Origin: an uncultured Prevotellaceae bacterium
Lineage (GTDB): Bacteria > Bacteroidota > Bacteroidia > Bacteroidales > Bacteroidaceae
Assembly: GCA_900319225.1 (NCBI GenBank)
Contig: ONNV01000011.1
Span: forward strand, 16,483-80,482
Length of the DNA: 64,000 nt
Direction of reading: 5' to 3'
Shown here: piece after piece, positions 35,455 through 44,672 of the stretch
How the letters are laid out: every line of letters begins with the position of its first letter
Position numbering within the stretch: the first letter of the stretch is position 1
The notes under the pieces: generated by a model
What the model was told of the DNA's origin: nothing
What the model saw: only the letters and a program-made list of their open reading frames with translations
Databases searched by the model: none
Position numbers and translations under genes: made by a program

Positions 35455-37503
35455 ATGCAGAAAGGTAAGATTGGAGTAACGACCGAGAACATATTCCCGA
35501 TCATCAAACAGTTCCTGTACAGCGACCGTGAGATATTCTTGCGTGAGATAGTTTCAAATGCCGTAGATGCAACCCAGAAACTCAAGACCCTCTCATCAAA
35601 GGGTGAGTTCAAGGGTGAGATGGGTGACCTCACGGTACATGTAACCGTAGGTAAGGATACCATTACGGTAAGCGACCGCGGTATAGGAATGACAGCTGCC
35701 GAGATAGACAAGTATATCAACCAGATTGCCTTCTCGGGTGCCAATGACTTCCTTGAGAAATACAAGAATGACGCAAATGCCATCATCGGCCACTTTGGTC
35801 TGGGATTCTACTCTGCCTTCATGGTCTCCAAGAAGGTTGAGATCATCACCAAGTCCTACCAGGAGGGCGCCCAGGCTGTAAAATGGAGCTGCGACGGTTC
35901 ACCCGAATTTGAACTTACTGATGCCGATAAGGCCGACCGCGGTACCGATATCATCCTCTACCTGGATGATGACAGCAAGGAGTACCTGCAGGAGACCACC
36001 ATCCAGGGCCTGCTCAAGAAATACTGCCGTTTCCTGCCCGTACAGATTGCCTGCGGCAAGAAGAAGGAGTGGAAAGACGGAAAGGAGGTTGAGACCGCCC
36101 AGGACAACATAATGAATGATGTGGAGCCCCTGTGGACCAAGACCCCGGGTGACCTCAAGGATGATGACTACAAGGCGTTCTACCGCGAGCTCTATCCCAT
36201 GCAGGAGGAGCCTATGTTCTGGATACACCTTAACGTGGATTTCCCCTTCCACCTTACCGGTATCCTCTATTTCCCCAAGATCAAGACCAATCTGGATTTG
36301 CAGAAGAACCGCATACAGCTGTACTGCAACCAGGTATTCGTGACAGACTCCGTAGAGGGAATCGTTCCTGACTTCCTCACCCTGCTGCATGGCGTTATAG
36401 ATTCACCGGATATCCCTCTGAACGTATCCCGTTCATACCTGCAGAGTGACTCAAACGTAAAGAAGATATCGGGTTACATCACCAAGAAGGTAGCTGACCG
36501 CCTTACATCCATATTCAAGAATGACCGTAAGGAGTTTGAGCAGAAATGGGATGACGTAAAGCTTTTTATCAACTACGGAATGCTCACAGAGGAGGATTTC
36601 TACTCCAAGATGGAGAAGGTTGCCCTCTTTAAGGATACAGACGGCAAGTACTTTACCTTTGACGAGTACAAGAAACTCATAGAGGCCGGCCAGACCGATA
36701 AGAACAAGAACCTTATCTATCTGTATGCCACCAACAGGGAGGAGCAGTACGGCTACATTGAGGCTGCAAAGAACAAGGGCTACAATGTACTGCTCATGGA
36801 TAACCAGCTGGATATTCCGGTAATAGGCATGCTGGAGCAGAAATTCGGTAACTCAAGCCGTTTCTGCAGGGTTGACAGTGACTCAGTGGACAACCTGATT
36901 GCCAAGGAGGATGCAGCCAAGACAGATCTGCCTGCCGGTAAGCTGCGTATGATAACCAAGGTGTTCAGCAGCCAGATGCCCAAGATAGAGAAGGCTGATT
37001 TCCATGTTGACGCACAGCCTCTGGGCGAGTCTTCACTGCCTGTGATGATTACCTGCAGCGAGTATATGCGCCGTATGAAAGATATGGCCGCCATACAGCC
37101 CGGCATGAATTTCTATGGTGATATGCCCGATATGTACACCGTAATCCTTAACAGTGACCACAAGCTCATCAAGCGTGTGCTGGATGATGCAGCCGCCGCA
37201 TGTGACGACAAGATCAAGCCTCAGGATGACACGCTGTCAGCACTCAAGGAGCGTCAGTCAGAGCTGCGCAAGGCTCGTGAGGGAAAGAAAGATGACGAGG
37301 TACCCCAGGCTGAGAAGGATGAGATGAAGGATATTGACGGTAAGATATCGGAGGCTGAGAACGCCATCTCAAAGATCTACAGCGATTATGCTGCCGGCAA
37401 TAAGATTGTCAGCGAGCTCATAGATCTGGCTCTGTTGCAGAACGGAATGCTTAAGGGTGAGTCTCTGGCTGCATTCATTCGCCGCAGCGTGGATCTTATC
37501 TGA
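35455..37503 (+). CDS. htpG: Molecular chaperone HtpG (Hsp90)
   Basis: The 682-residue protein has the GHKL ATPase N-domain: FLREIVSNAVDATQKL, SDRGIGMT, GHFGLGFYSAFMV. The middle domain has LNVSRSYLQSDSNVKKIS, and a C-terminal dimerisation domain follows. The eukaryote-like C-terminal EEVD is absent, as in bacterial HtpG. It is an Hsp90-class chaperone for stressed proteins. It has its own terminators on both sides. The HtpG length is slightly longer than the ~620-640 of E. coli, typical of Bacteroidota. Confidence 0.95.
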   Translation: MQKGKIGVTTENIFPIIKQFLYSDREIFLREIVSNAVDATQKLKTLSSKGEFKGEMGDLTVHVTVGKDTITVSDRGIGMTAAEIDKYINQIAFSGANDFLEKYKNDANAIIGHFGLGFYSAFMVSKKVEIITKSYQEGAQAVKWSCDGSPEFELTDADKADRGTDIILYLDDDSKEYLQETTIQGLLKKYCRFLPVQIACGKKKEWKDGKEVETAQDNIMNDVEPLWTKTPGDLKDDDYKAFYRELYPMQEEPMFWIHLNVDFPFHLTGILYFPKIKTNLDLQKNRIQLYCNQVFVTDSVEGIVPDFLTLLHGVIDSPDIPLNVSRSYLQSDSNVKKISGYITKKVADRLTSIFKNDRKEFEQKWDDVKLFINYGMLTEEDFYSKMEKVALFKDTDGKYFTFDEYKKLIEAGQTDKNKNLIYLYATNREEQYGYIEAAKNKGYNVLLMDNQLDIPVIGMLEQKFGNSSRFCRVDSDSVDNLIAKEDAAKTDLPAGKLRMITKVFSSQMPKIEKADFHVDAQPLGESSLPVMITCSEYMRRMKDMAAIQPGMNFYGDMPDMYTVILNSDHKLIKRVLDDAAAACDDKIKPQDDTLSALKERQSELRKAREGKKDDEVPQAEKDEMKDIDGKISEAENAISKIYSDYAAGNKIVSELIDLALLQNGMLKGESLAAFIRRSVDLI

Positions 37504-37523
37504 TAAATCATTATTTTTAATGA

Positions 37524-37560
37524 AAATGGGCGCTGGGAGAACAAAGGCGCCCATTTTTAT
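37524..37560 (+). terminator. Terminator after htpG
   Basis: AAATGGGCGC pairs with GCGCCCATTT around an A/G-rich loop and is followed by TTATT. It lies 20 bases after the htpG stop. Confidence 0.75.
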
Positions 37561-37562
37561 TA

Positions 37563-37570
37563 TATATTTG
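37563..37570 (+). promoter_or_regulatory. -7 promoter box TATATTTG for patatin gene
   Basis: TATATTTG matches the consensus and sits directly after the htpG terminator, 21 bases before the patatin start. No clear -33 box is present. Confidence 0.5.
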
Positions 37571-37591
37571 CATATAGCCGTACCCTAGTTT

Positions 37592-39913
37592 ATGAATGTT
37601 ATGTTTAAGAGGACTGTTATATTGCTGATTGCCATACTGTTATCGTTTGCACAGCCTGCCTTGCCGCAAAAGGTGGGACTTGTACTGAGTGGTGGCGGCG
37701 CAAAAGGTATGGCCCATATCGGCGTAATACGCGCCCTTGAGGAGAACGGCATTCCAATTGACTATATTGCAGGTACATCCATGGGTGCTGTGATAGGCTC
37801 CCTGTATGCCATGGGCTATTCACCCGATGAGATGGAGGACCTTATCCGTTCCGATGAGTTCAGAAACTGGTATATGGGTTCCAAGGATATGGCTTATGAC
37901 TTCTATTTCAAGCAGAACCCTCCCACCCCTGCATTTGTATCGGCACAGATTGCCATACGTGACTCCATGACCGTGATACGCCCGATGGTCAACAGTGTGG
38001 TGGATCCGTTGCAGATGAACCTGGCTTTTGTGGATGTCTTTGCGGGCGCATCGGCCGTATGTAACAAGGATTTTGACAACCTGTTCGTGCCGTTCAGAGC
38101 TGTCGCATCGGATGTGTTCAACAAGAGTTCGATTGTACTTTCCAGGGGTGATCTGGGCGATGCGGTACGAGCTTCAATGTCATTCCCGTTTGTGTTCCGC
38201 CCTATTAGGATTGATTCCATAATTGCCTATGACGGAGGTATTTATGATAATTTCCCTGTAGACGTCATGGTCAATGACTTCCACCCTGATTTCATTATCG
38301 GAAGCGTGGTGGCCGTAGCTCCGGGTGAACCTGAGATAGAGATACCTGATGAGTATGACCTGATGGGTCAGGTGCGTAGCATGATAGTACAGAAAAGTGA
38401 CTATAGCCTGGATCCCAGGCTTGGCGTGAAGGTTGAGTTTGACCTGCGCAGCGTTGGATTGCTTGACTTCCATAAGATAAATGAGGTTTCAGATCTGGGT
38501 TACCGCAACACCATGATGCTCATGGACTCCATCAAGTCCAGGACATCGGCACGCAGGGACTCGTCATTGGTCCAGGCCAGCCGCAGCGCTTTCAAGAGCC
38601 GTGTTCCGGATCTGATATTCCGCAATGTTGACGTGACAGGTGTAAACCAGGCTCAGAAACGTTATATCCAGAAGGAGCTTAATGCCACAGACGGTAAGTT
38701 TGATTTTGAGGATTTCAAGTCCGGTTATTTCAAACTCCTGTCAGAGGAGGCTATCAATGAGATAATCCCAGGTACCACATTCTCTGATGAGGATTCTACG
38801 TTCGGGCTCAACCTGAATGTTGCATTGGACAAGTATCCCACATTCAGTCTGGGCGGCGGCCTTTCAACATCGGTTTCAAGCCAGCTTTACGGCTCGGTTG
38901 AGTACAATCACATAGGTGAGGCGGCCGAGTCATATCTGCTTGAGGGACAGATAGGCCGTTCATACAACAATGCCCAGTTCTTTACCAGGATTGACGTGCC
39001 AGCCAGGATACCCATGTCATTCTCCGTTCAGTTTGCGTTCAACAACATGAACTATTTCCGTTCCGGATTCCTGTTCTCATCATCCGATAAGTATATGCCG
39101 GCTCTCAACAAGTGCATTGAGTTCTATGGCAAGATGAAGGTGTCACGTCCGTTCCTGAACAACTACAAGGCGGTATTCTCATTCGGAATAGCTCAGCATA
39201 AGGATTATTACTCACAATCCAGCAGCGTTGACCTGCGCTCGTTCAAGTATGACTGCAACAGACACAATATACTTGGCGGATCTGTCACGTTCACCGGAAA
39301 TACGCTCAACTCACTCCAGTACCCCACCAGCGGACGTTCAGAGACAATCCGTGCGTTCATAGGTACTGAGAATGACCTGTTCCGTCCCCGGAACGAATAC
39401 TCTTCCGATTATCACTCTGTAGACCGTTCGTGGCTGCAGATTGAGGCATTCTCGGAGCACTACATCCGGATTTCTCCGCATATTACGCTCGGCACCATGT
39501 TTGAGGCATTCTATTCATCCAGGAACTTCTCCACGAACTATCAGGCAACCATTATGCAGACCGGTTGTTTCCGTCCTACGGTCAACAGTAAGTTCCTGTT
39601 TGACCCGGATTTCTCGGCCAATGCGTATTTTGCCGCAGGAATCAAACCTATCTGGCTGATAAATAATATATTCCATCTGCGTGCCGAGGTGTATGCCTTC
39701 CAGCCTACCCGTCCTATCAGGAATGAGAACGGTCTGGCAGCATACGGTAATGCCGTTACGGGATTCCAGGTGATGGGAGAACTCAATTTCGTGGCACAGT
39801 ACCAGAGAGTACAATTCAACGCTTTCCTGGACCTCTCTACATCAAGTTACAATCCGTCCATGTTTGGAATAACATTTGGATTCCTTATGCCTAACGAGTG
39901 GTTCCTGGAGTAA
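37592..39913 (+). CDS. Patatin-like phospholipase with outer-membrane barrel
   Basis: The 773-residue protein has a signal peptide (ending PALPQ), a patatin domain with oxyanion GGGAKGMAH, nucleophile GTSMGA and catalytic YDGGIYDNFP, then a POTRA-like linker (VTGVNQAQKRYIQKELN) and a long C-terminal beta-rich region typical of BamA/Omp85-like barrels. This combination is found in Bacteroidota and in type Vd secretion proteins (PlpD). Lipase activity is predicted; whether the passenger stays attached is unknown. The ATG at 37601 is an alternative start. Confidence 0.9.
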   Translation: MNVMFKRTVILLIAILLSFAQPALPQKVGLVLSGGGAKGMAHIGVIRALEENGIPIDYIAGTSMGAVIGSLYAMGYSPDEMEDLIRSDEFRNWYMGSKDMAYDFYFKQNPPTPAFVSAQIAIRDSMTVIRPMVNSVVDPLQMNLAFVDVFAGASAVCNKDFDNLFVPFRAVASDVFNKSSIVLSRGDLGDAVRASMSFPFVFRPIRIDSIIAYDGGIYDNFPVDVMVNDFHPDFIIGSVVAVAPGEPEIEIPDEYDLMGQVRSMIVQKSDYSLDPRLGVKVEFDLRSVGLLDFHKINEVSDLGYRNTMMLMDSIKSRTSARRDSSLVQASRSAFKSRVPDLIFRNVDVTGVNQAQKRYIQKELNATDGKFDFEDFKSGYFKLLSEEAINEIIPGTTFSDEDSTFGLNLNVALDKYPTFSLGGGLSTSVSSQLYGSVEYNHIGEAAESYLLEGQIGRSYNNAQFFTRIDVPARIPMSFSVQFAFNNMNYFRSGFLFSSSDKYMPALNKCIEFYGKMKVSRPFLNNYKAVFSFGIAQHKDYYSQSSSVDLRSFKYDCNRHNILGGSVTFTGNTLNSLQYPTSGRSETIRAFIGTENDLFRPRNEYSSDYHSVDRSWLQIEAFSEHYIRISPHITLGTMFEAFYSSRNFSTNYQATIMQTGCFRPTVNSKFLFDPDFSANAYFAAGIKPIWLINNIFHLRAEVYAFQPTRPIRNENGLAAYGNAVTGFQVMGELNFVAQYQRVQFNAFLDLSTSSYNPSMFGITFGFLMPNEWFLE

Positions 39914-39915
39914 TC

Positions 39916-41097
39916 TTAACCGCGCAGCTCCCTCTGCTTGCGGAGCCATACCGTGGGTGACGAACCGGCAATTTTCTGGAACTGTCTGTAAAATGTGGAA
40001 CTGCTTATATAACCGCAGGAGTATTCCACGTTCTTGAGGCTCTCGCCTTTAAGCAATAGCTCCTGGGCATACATTATCCTGGCATAATTCACATAATCAG
40101 AGAATGACTTGCCGCTGTACTGCCTTACTGCTATTGACAGGTATGTGCGGTTAGTCCCCAGTCTCTGTGCCAGGTCTATCAGGTTCAGGTCCGGTTCCAG
40201 GAACACTTTCTGGTCATTCATAAGACGCTCCAGGTTATTCCAGCAATTGGTAATGGTCAGTTCCTGGCGGTTCTCGGGATACGGATTCTTGGACTGTTTT
40301 GACTGATCTCCCTTCTCCAGCATGTGCCTGATGTCATCGGCACTGTAATCTATGCCGAAAGCCAGTATGGTAAGGGCAAACTGGAAGAAGAATGTGAATA
40401 GGATAAGTATCAGTTTCTGGATGTTTATCTCCTGCTGATAATCGGGTGATGCTTCACGTAACAATACCACAACCACACCAAGTGCGGTCAGGGTTGCTAT
40501 TATCCTGGATTGGCTTACAGATTTGCCGTAACTGGATGAGAAATAGTCATTTATAATATTCTCATACTTATACATGTACCAGCTGCACCAAAGCAGTACA
40601 CCGGCCTCGAACCAGAATGTCACCGTTTTTGCCATGTGGTAGCATAGATACTCCATCACGCTCAGTTGAAAGTCATTGGTGGCAAGCACGTCTCCTTGCA
40701 GTATGACACTGTCATGAATGGTGCGGAGCGAACTCTGACTGGCTCCCAGATATATGGCAAGGAACATGGTCATGATAGCCGCCATTGGTATGAAAACCAT
40801 ATAGTCCTTCTTGGTGATACCCTTTATGTCTGTCAGTTCTGTGGTGAACAGGTAAAACAGCGGGGCGTATGCCAGACTGACAATTATATAGACCGGCCAT
40901 GTCCATATCATATGGCATTTGTCCGGGTTGAACAGCTGTGCATATATGAGCATCCTAAGGCTCCATACTATCTGCAAACCTGCAAGGAACCAATGTGACC
41001 TGTTCTTGTCCTGCTTAAACAAAATGATGGCAAGTGCGCAGATAAAGCAGAATACACCAAGCAGAGTGTATAACAGGTGTACCGGAATATTGCTCAT
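39916..41097 (-). CDS. Membrane-bound AraC-family transcriptional regulator
   Basis: From the ATG at 41097 the protein has 393 residues: about seven N-terminal membrane helices (e.g. LLGVFCFICALAIILFK and LAYAPLFYLFTTELTDI) and a C-terminal AraC/XylS DNA-binding domain with two helix-turn-helix units (LNLIDLAQRLGTNRTYLSIAVRQ and ESLKNVEYSCGYISSSTFYRQFQKIAG). Such one-protein sensors signal directly from the membrane to DNA. The stimulus and targets are unknown. An upstream start at 41157 is possible but adds 20 residues outside the family pattern. It converges on the patatin gene with a 2-base gap. Confidence 0.85.
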   Translation of the reverse strand: MSNIPVHLLYTLLGVFCFICALAIILFKQDKNRSHWFLAGLQIVWSLRMLIYAQLFNPDKCHMIWTWPVYIIVSLAYAPLFYLFTTELTDIKGITKKDYMVFIPMAAIMTMFLAIYLGASQSSLRTIHDSVILQGDVLATNDFQLSVMEYLCYHMAKTVTFWFEAGVLLWCSWYMYKYENIINDYFSSSYGKSVSQSRIIATLTALGVVVVLLREASPDYQQEINIQKLILILFTFFFQFALTILAFGIDYSADDIRHMLEKGDQSKQSKNPYPENRQELTITNCWNNLERLMNDQKVFLEPDLNLIDLAQRLGTNRTYLSIAVRQYSGKSFSDYVNYARIMYAQELLLKGESLKNVEYSCGYISSSTFYRQFQKIAGSSPTVWLRKQRELRG

Positions 41098-41175
41098 AGA
41101 CCTCTTTATTTGTTGTAACGTCACGAAAATAGTCAAAAAGCCCCAACTAACTCTCAAATTATTCGTTTAAAATGA

Positions 41176-41183
41176 TATTTTTG
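41176..41183 (+). promoter_or_regulatory. -7 promoter box TATTTTTG for acyl-CoA synthetase
   Basis: TATTTTTG agrees with TAnnTTTG and lies 26 bases before the start at 41210, in the divergent spacer with the AraC-type gene. Confidence 0.5.
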
Positions 41184-41209
41184 CAGGAAATAACAACTAT
41201 TGCAATTAT

Positions 41210-42856
41210 ATGGAGAAATATCCTCATTATCTGGAACGGCTTGAGGCTGCCACACGTAAATTCTGGAATAAACCCGCTTTGAACAACATCGGAGGTGAAA
41301 GTTTTACCTACGCCCAGATGGCCCGTTCAATTGCACGTTTTCATATTGTTTTTGAATATGCTGGAATAAAGAAAGGCGAGCGTATTGCCCTTTGCGCACA
41401 GAACGGTGCCCGTTGGGGATTCGCATATCTGGCTGTAAACACATATGAGACGGTTATTGTGCCTATCCTGGCCGATTTCAAGCCTGAAAGCGTAATGGGA
41501 CTGGTAAACCACTCCGGCAGCATAGCTCTATTTACCGATACCGATAAATGGTCCAAGATGTCGCCTGACGCAATGCCGCAGGTGCGTGTCGTTATTGACG
41601 TCAACTCCCTGCAGGTGCTGTTCTGCAATGATGACAAGATCAAGTACGCATTTGATCATCTTGATGAGCTGTTTGACAAGAAATATCCTAACGGTTTTGG
41701 TCCGGATGATGTCCACTATCCCACAGATAACTGGGATGACCTCTCCACAATCAACTATACATCGGGTTCTACAGGCGATCCCAAGGGCGTAATGCTTACC
41801 TACCGTAACTTTGCTGCCAACGTGGATTTCAGCCAGCGCCATGTGCCTGCAGGTGACAAGATGGTCTCCATGCTGCCTATGGCCCATATGTACGGTCTGG
41901 TAATTGAATTCCTATATCCGCTTTGTAACGGTACCTCCATATACTGGCTGGGTAAGGCCCCCACTCCGGCGGCTCTTATGAAAGCCTTTGCCGATGTAAA
42001 GCCCTACCTGCTCATCACCGTTCCCTTGGTGATGGAGAAGATCTACAAGTCCAAGATCAAGCCTATGATAGACAAGCCGTCTATCAGGTTTGCGCTTAAA
42101 GTGCCTATACTTAACCGTATAATTTACAATAAGATAAGAGAAGGACTTATAGCTGCATTCGGCGGTAAGTGTGAGGAATTCATAATGGGTGGTGCAGCTC
42201 TTAACCCCGAGGTGGAGCGTGTACTCAAGAAGATAAAGTTCCCCTATCTGGTTGGTTACGGAATGACTGAGGCCTGCCCGCTGCTGGCGTATGAGCACTG
42301 GACCAAGTATGTGCCCGGTTCATGCGGAAAGCCTGTTGATGTGGCTGAGGTACGTATTGACTCAGAGGACCCGCAGCACAGCGTCGGTGAGATTCAGGCC
42401 CGCGGTGAGAACATAACCATAGGTTACTATAACAATCCTGAAGCAACAGCCAATGCTTTCACTGAGGATGGATGGCTCAAGACCGGCGACCTGGGTATCA
42501 TGGATGCCGATGGCAATATCTTTATCCGTGGACGCTCCAAGAACATGATTCTGGGCCCATCAGGCCAGAACATCTATCCTGAGGAAATTGAGGCTGTGGT
42601 AAACAATCAGGAGTATGTAGTGGAGTCTGTAGTGGTAGACCGTGGCGGCAAGTTGGTTGCTCTGGTATATCTGGATGAGCAGGCAATTGCCAAGGCACTC
42701 CTGGATGCCGAGGCCAAGGATGCCATTCCTGAGAATATCCGCCTTGCATCAAACCGTCAGTTGCCGGTTTACAGCCAGTTAGCCAAGGTAGAGATTCAGG
42801 CTGAGCCTTTTGAGAAGACTCCCAAAATGTCTATCCGCCGTTTCCTGTACAAATAA
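41210..42856 (+). CDS. AMP-dependent acyl-CoA synthetase (long-chain fatty-acid ligase-like)
   Basis: The 548-residue protein has the adenylate-forming core: INYTSGSTGDPKGVMLTYRN (ATP-binding A3), YGMTEACP (A5) and the A8 region DGWLKTGDLGIMDADGNIFIRGRSKNMILG with the catalytic-domain hinge. It has no carrier-protein domain. Typical substrates are fatty acids that become acyl-CoA or acyl-AMP. mtgA follows 38 bases later on the same strand, so the two may share a transcript, though no functional link is evident. Confidence 0.88.
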   Translation: MEKYPHYLERLEAATRKFWNKPALNNIGGESFTYAQMARSIARFHIVFEYAGIKKGERIALCAQNGARWGFAYLAVNTYETVIVPILADFKPESVMGLVNHSGSIALFTDTDKWSKMSPDAMPQVRVVIDVNSLQVLFCNDDKIKYAFDHLDELFDKKYPNGFGPDDVHYPTDNWDDLSTINYTSGSTGDPKGVMLTYRNFAANVDFSQRHVPAGDKMVSMLPMAHMYGLVIEFLYPLCNGTSIYWLGKAPTPAALMKAFADVKPYLLITVPLVMEKIYKSKIKPMIDKPSIRFALKVPILNRIIYNKIREGLIAAFGGKCEEFIMGGAALNPEVERVLKKIKFPYLVGYGMTEACPLLAYEHWTKYVPGSCGKPVDVAEVRIDSEDPQHSVGEIQARGENITIGYYNNPEATANAFTEDGWLKTGDLGIMDADGNIFIRGRSKNMILGPSGQNIYPEEIEAVVNNQEYVVESVVVDRGGKLVALVYLDEQAIAKALLDAEAKDAIPENIRLASNRQLPVYSQLAKVEIQAEPFEKTPKMSIRRFLYK

Positions 42857-42894
42857 GGCATTTCCGGCCCTTACGACCGGGAAGTGATTCACAT

Positions 42895-43566
42895 ATGAAA
42901 AAACGTAAGTGGACATTCCGGCTGTTTGTAAGATTACCCTTACTGTTTTTTACCGTGAGCGTAGCTTTGGTATTGCTGCTGCGATGGGTTCCGGTAAGGT
43001 ATACTCCGCTTATGCTTAAACGGGCCATCCAGTACCGTAAGGTTGAGTCATTCAGCACAAAACATGACTGGGTGAGCCTTAAGGATATATCCCCTGAGAT
43101 GGTCAAGGCTGTGGTTATGACTGAGGACCAGAAGTTCTACACCCATAAAGGCTTTGACTGGGATGCACTCAAGGAGATGTGGGATTCACACAACAGGAAA
43201 GGAACCAGACTTCGTGGCTGCAGCACCATATCGCAGCAGACGGCCAAGAATGTGTTCTCATTCGGGTCGCACACATCGACACGTAAAGTATGGGAGGCTT
43301 ATTGGACGGTCCTGATTGAGAAACTCTGGAGTAAGGACCGTATCATGGAGGTTTACCTGAACGTGATTGAGATGGGTCCCGGAATATATGGTGCAGAGTC
43401 TGCCGCAAAGCATTACTACGGCATTCACGCCAAGAGTCTGAACCGCAGACAGGCTGTGTCAATTGCTATTTGTCTGCCCAATCCGCTCCGTTATAATCCC
43501 GTAAAACTCTCCTCATACCAGATGAGGCGTTGCAACACCTTGATTCAGAGAATGTCACAACAATAG
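42895..43566 (+). CDS. mtgA: Monofunctional peptidoglycan glycosyltransferase MtgA
   Basis: The 223-residue protein has an N-terminal membrane helix (about 14-30) and a GT51 transglycosylase domain with the signature EDQKFYTHKGFDWDA (catalytic Glu) and CSTISQQTAKNVFS, RDRIMEVYLN-type and GIYGAESAAKHYYG motifs. It polymerises lipid II glycan chains. It has no transpeptidase domain, so it is MtgA rather than a class A PBP. It ends the transcription unit; 43567-43690 contains only a short CTTTTTTCATGAAAAAAG palindrome. Confidence 0.94.
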   Translation: MKKRKWTFRLFVRLPLLFFTVSVALVLLLRWVPVRYTPLMLKRAIQYRKVESFSTKHDWVSLKDISPEMVKAVVMTEDQKFYTHKGFDWDALKEMWDSHNRKGTRLRGCSTISQQTAKNVFSFGSHTSTRKVWEAYWTVLIEKLWSKDRIMEVYLNVIEMGPGIYGAESAAKHYYGIHAKSLNRRQAVSIAICLPNPLRYNPVKLSSYQMRRCNTLIQRMSQQ

Positions 43567-43690
43567 GCCTATCTGCCAGGTATCCCTGAGTTCTGGCCAG
43601 TCTGATGTGTCTTTAGTGAATGCTGCCATTTTTTTTGCTTTTTTCATGAAAAAAGTGGCCTAAACATAGTCTATATCCAAAAATAAGACG

Positions 43691-43698
43691 TATCTTTG
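43691..43698 (+). promoter_or_regulatory. -7 promoter box TATCTTTG for tRNA-Arg
   Basis: TATCTTTG is a perfect -7 consensus 33 bases before the tRNA 5' end. Confidence 0.6.
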
Positions 43699-43730
43699 CA
43701 CCGCTTTAAGGGAATAACCCCTATCAAGTT

Positions 43731-43804
43731 GGTTCCGTAGCTTAACTGAATAGAGCATCTGACTACGGATCAGAAGGTTCCGAGTTTGAATCTCGGCGGA
43801 ATCA
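43731..43804 (+). tRNA. tRNA-Arg (anticodon ACG)
   Basis: The acceptor stem GGTTCCG pairs with CGGAATC (one G-T pair). The D-arm AGCTTAACTGAATAGAGC, the anticodon stem TCTGA/TCAGA around CTACGGA (anticodon ACG) and the T-arm CCGAG-TTTGAAT-CTCGG are all present. CCA is not encoded. The 3' end is repeated in the following 300 bases. Confidence 0.95.
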
Positions 43805-44141
43805 CAAAACCAAAAATGCCCTGGATCTTTGATTCAGGGCATTTTCGTTTTCGTGCTCCCGCCGAGATAAAGCCGAAGGATTTATATCGAGCGGGAGCAT
43901 GGAAACGAAAATAGAGCCCGCGTGAGCGGGATCTTTATTTTTGGTTTTGTGGCAATTAGCTCCCAGCGGGGCAGAGATGCGCCAAACGTTAGTTTGGTGA
44001 ATTTCGGCGGGCTCCCAGCGGGGCAGAGATGCGCCAAACGTTAGTTTGGTGAATTTCGGCGGGCTCCCAGCGGGGCAGAGATGCGTCAAACGTCAGTTTG
44101 TCGAATCTCGGCGGAATCACAAAAGCAGAAATGCCCTGGAT
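43788..44141. repeat. tRNA-Arg 3'-end direct repeats enclosing nested palindromes
   Basis: A 39-base sequence beginning GAATCTCGGCGGAATCAC occurs at 43788-43826 (the tRNA end plus downstream) and at 44103-44141 with two differences. Between them are a terminator-like hairpin GCCCTGGA...TTCAGGGC with ATTTT (43818-43844), an inverted pair GTTTTCGTGCTCCCGC / GCGGGAGCATGGAAAC, an outer CACAAAACCAAAAAT / ATTTTTGGTTTTGTG pair, and three 52-base tandem units. The flanking repeats resemble an att duplication left by an integrated element. Confidence 0.75.
43960..44115 (+). repeat. 52-base tandem repeat, three units
   Basis: Units at 43960-44011, 44012-44063 and 44064-44115 begin CTCCCAGCGGGGCAGAGATG and contain a small hairpin CCAAAC-GTTA-GTTTGG before a GAATTTCGGCGG end. 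Units 1 and 2 are identical; unit 3 differs at a few positions and its end reads GAATCTCGGCGG, exactly the tRNA-Arg 3' sequence. Confidence 0.9.
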
Positions 44142-44496
44142 GCCTTGTTATCCTAAAGGTGCAGCGGTCACCACCTCGGAGTATGGTGTTCACAATCCGG
44201 ACTTGGAACCGGCTGGCTGGCTCAAGCTGGGAGAGAATGTAAAGAATACTCTGACGGGAGCACTCGCATTGCTCGGGATTGGTGCGGAGTCCACATTTCA
44301 CCTTGGGACACGAGCATTCCAGATAACTGAGTTCATATTCCAGGCCTGGCGTGATGACCCTGCCCTGATAGGAACGGCTGTTGTATCCTTCAGAGTAAAT
44401 CCTGTCAAAATCGCCGTTATACTTGGCGTAGATTTCCTTGTGTAACGGGAGGACATAATCCTTGACGCATTCTATAGCTTCTTCTTTATAACCCAT
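44086..44496 (-). CDS. Hypothetical Cys-rich protein, 3' end in repeat DNA
   Basis: The 136-residue protein has a conserved-looking core with a cysteine cluster (LECSCPKVKCGLRT...QCECSRQSILYIL) and ends its recognisable part at LRGGDRCTFRI, a pattern like the C-termini of ligand-binding V4R or thiazoline-hydrolase-type proteins. The remaining 18 codons run into the tRNA-Arg-derived repeat (44103-44141) and the third 52-base unit, so the natural C-terminus was probably replaced when the repeat arrived. No signal peptide. Function unknown. Confidence 0.6.
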   Translation of the reverse strand: MGYKEEAIECVKDYVLPLHKEIYAKYNGDFDRIYSEGYNSRSYQGRVITPGLEYELSYLECSCPKVKCGLRTNPEQCECSRQSILYILSQLEPASRFQVRIVNTILRGGDRCTFRITRHPGHFCFCDSAEIRQTDV

Positions 44497-44590
44497 ATTG
44501 AGGCGTAAGTTGGTTTAACGAAGCCAAATATAGGTATTTGTACTGATATGAGAGATATGTTGAGTACGCAGTTCATCTGAATGTGTACGA

Positions 44591-44668
44591 TTTTGGTCCG
44601 GCACCGGAGTGCAGCCGTGGGCACAGACCCGCAATGAGACGGCCGGGGAAAACCTGCAGGAAGATGCG
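44591..44668 (+). promoter_or_regulatory. Possible degenerate cobalamin-type riboswitch
   Basis: A G/C-rich stretch in an otherwise AT-rich spacer contains pieces in the order seen in B12 riboswitches: GGAGTGCAGCCG (compare the GGTG...CCGG block), CAGACCCGCAATG (compare CCCGCNACTGT) and GGCCGGGGAAAACCTGC (compare GCCAGGAnACCTGCC). The AGGGAA box is not clear. No plus-strand gene follows it, so if real it is a remnant. Confidence 0.25.
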
Positions 44669-44672
44669 ATTG

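Noticed and set aside
43802-44089. 95-codon minus-strand frame through the 52-base repeats
   Set aside because: It is built from the tandem repeat and hairpins; its amino acids simply repeat with the DNA and match no family.
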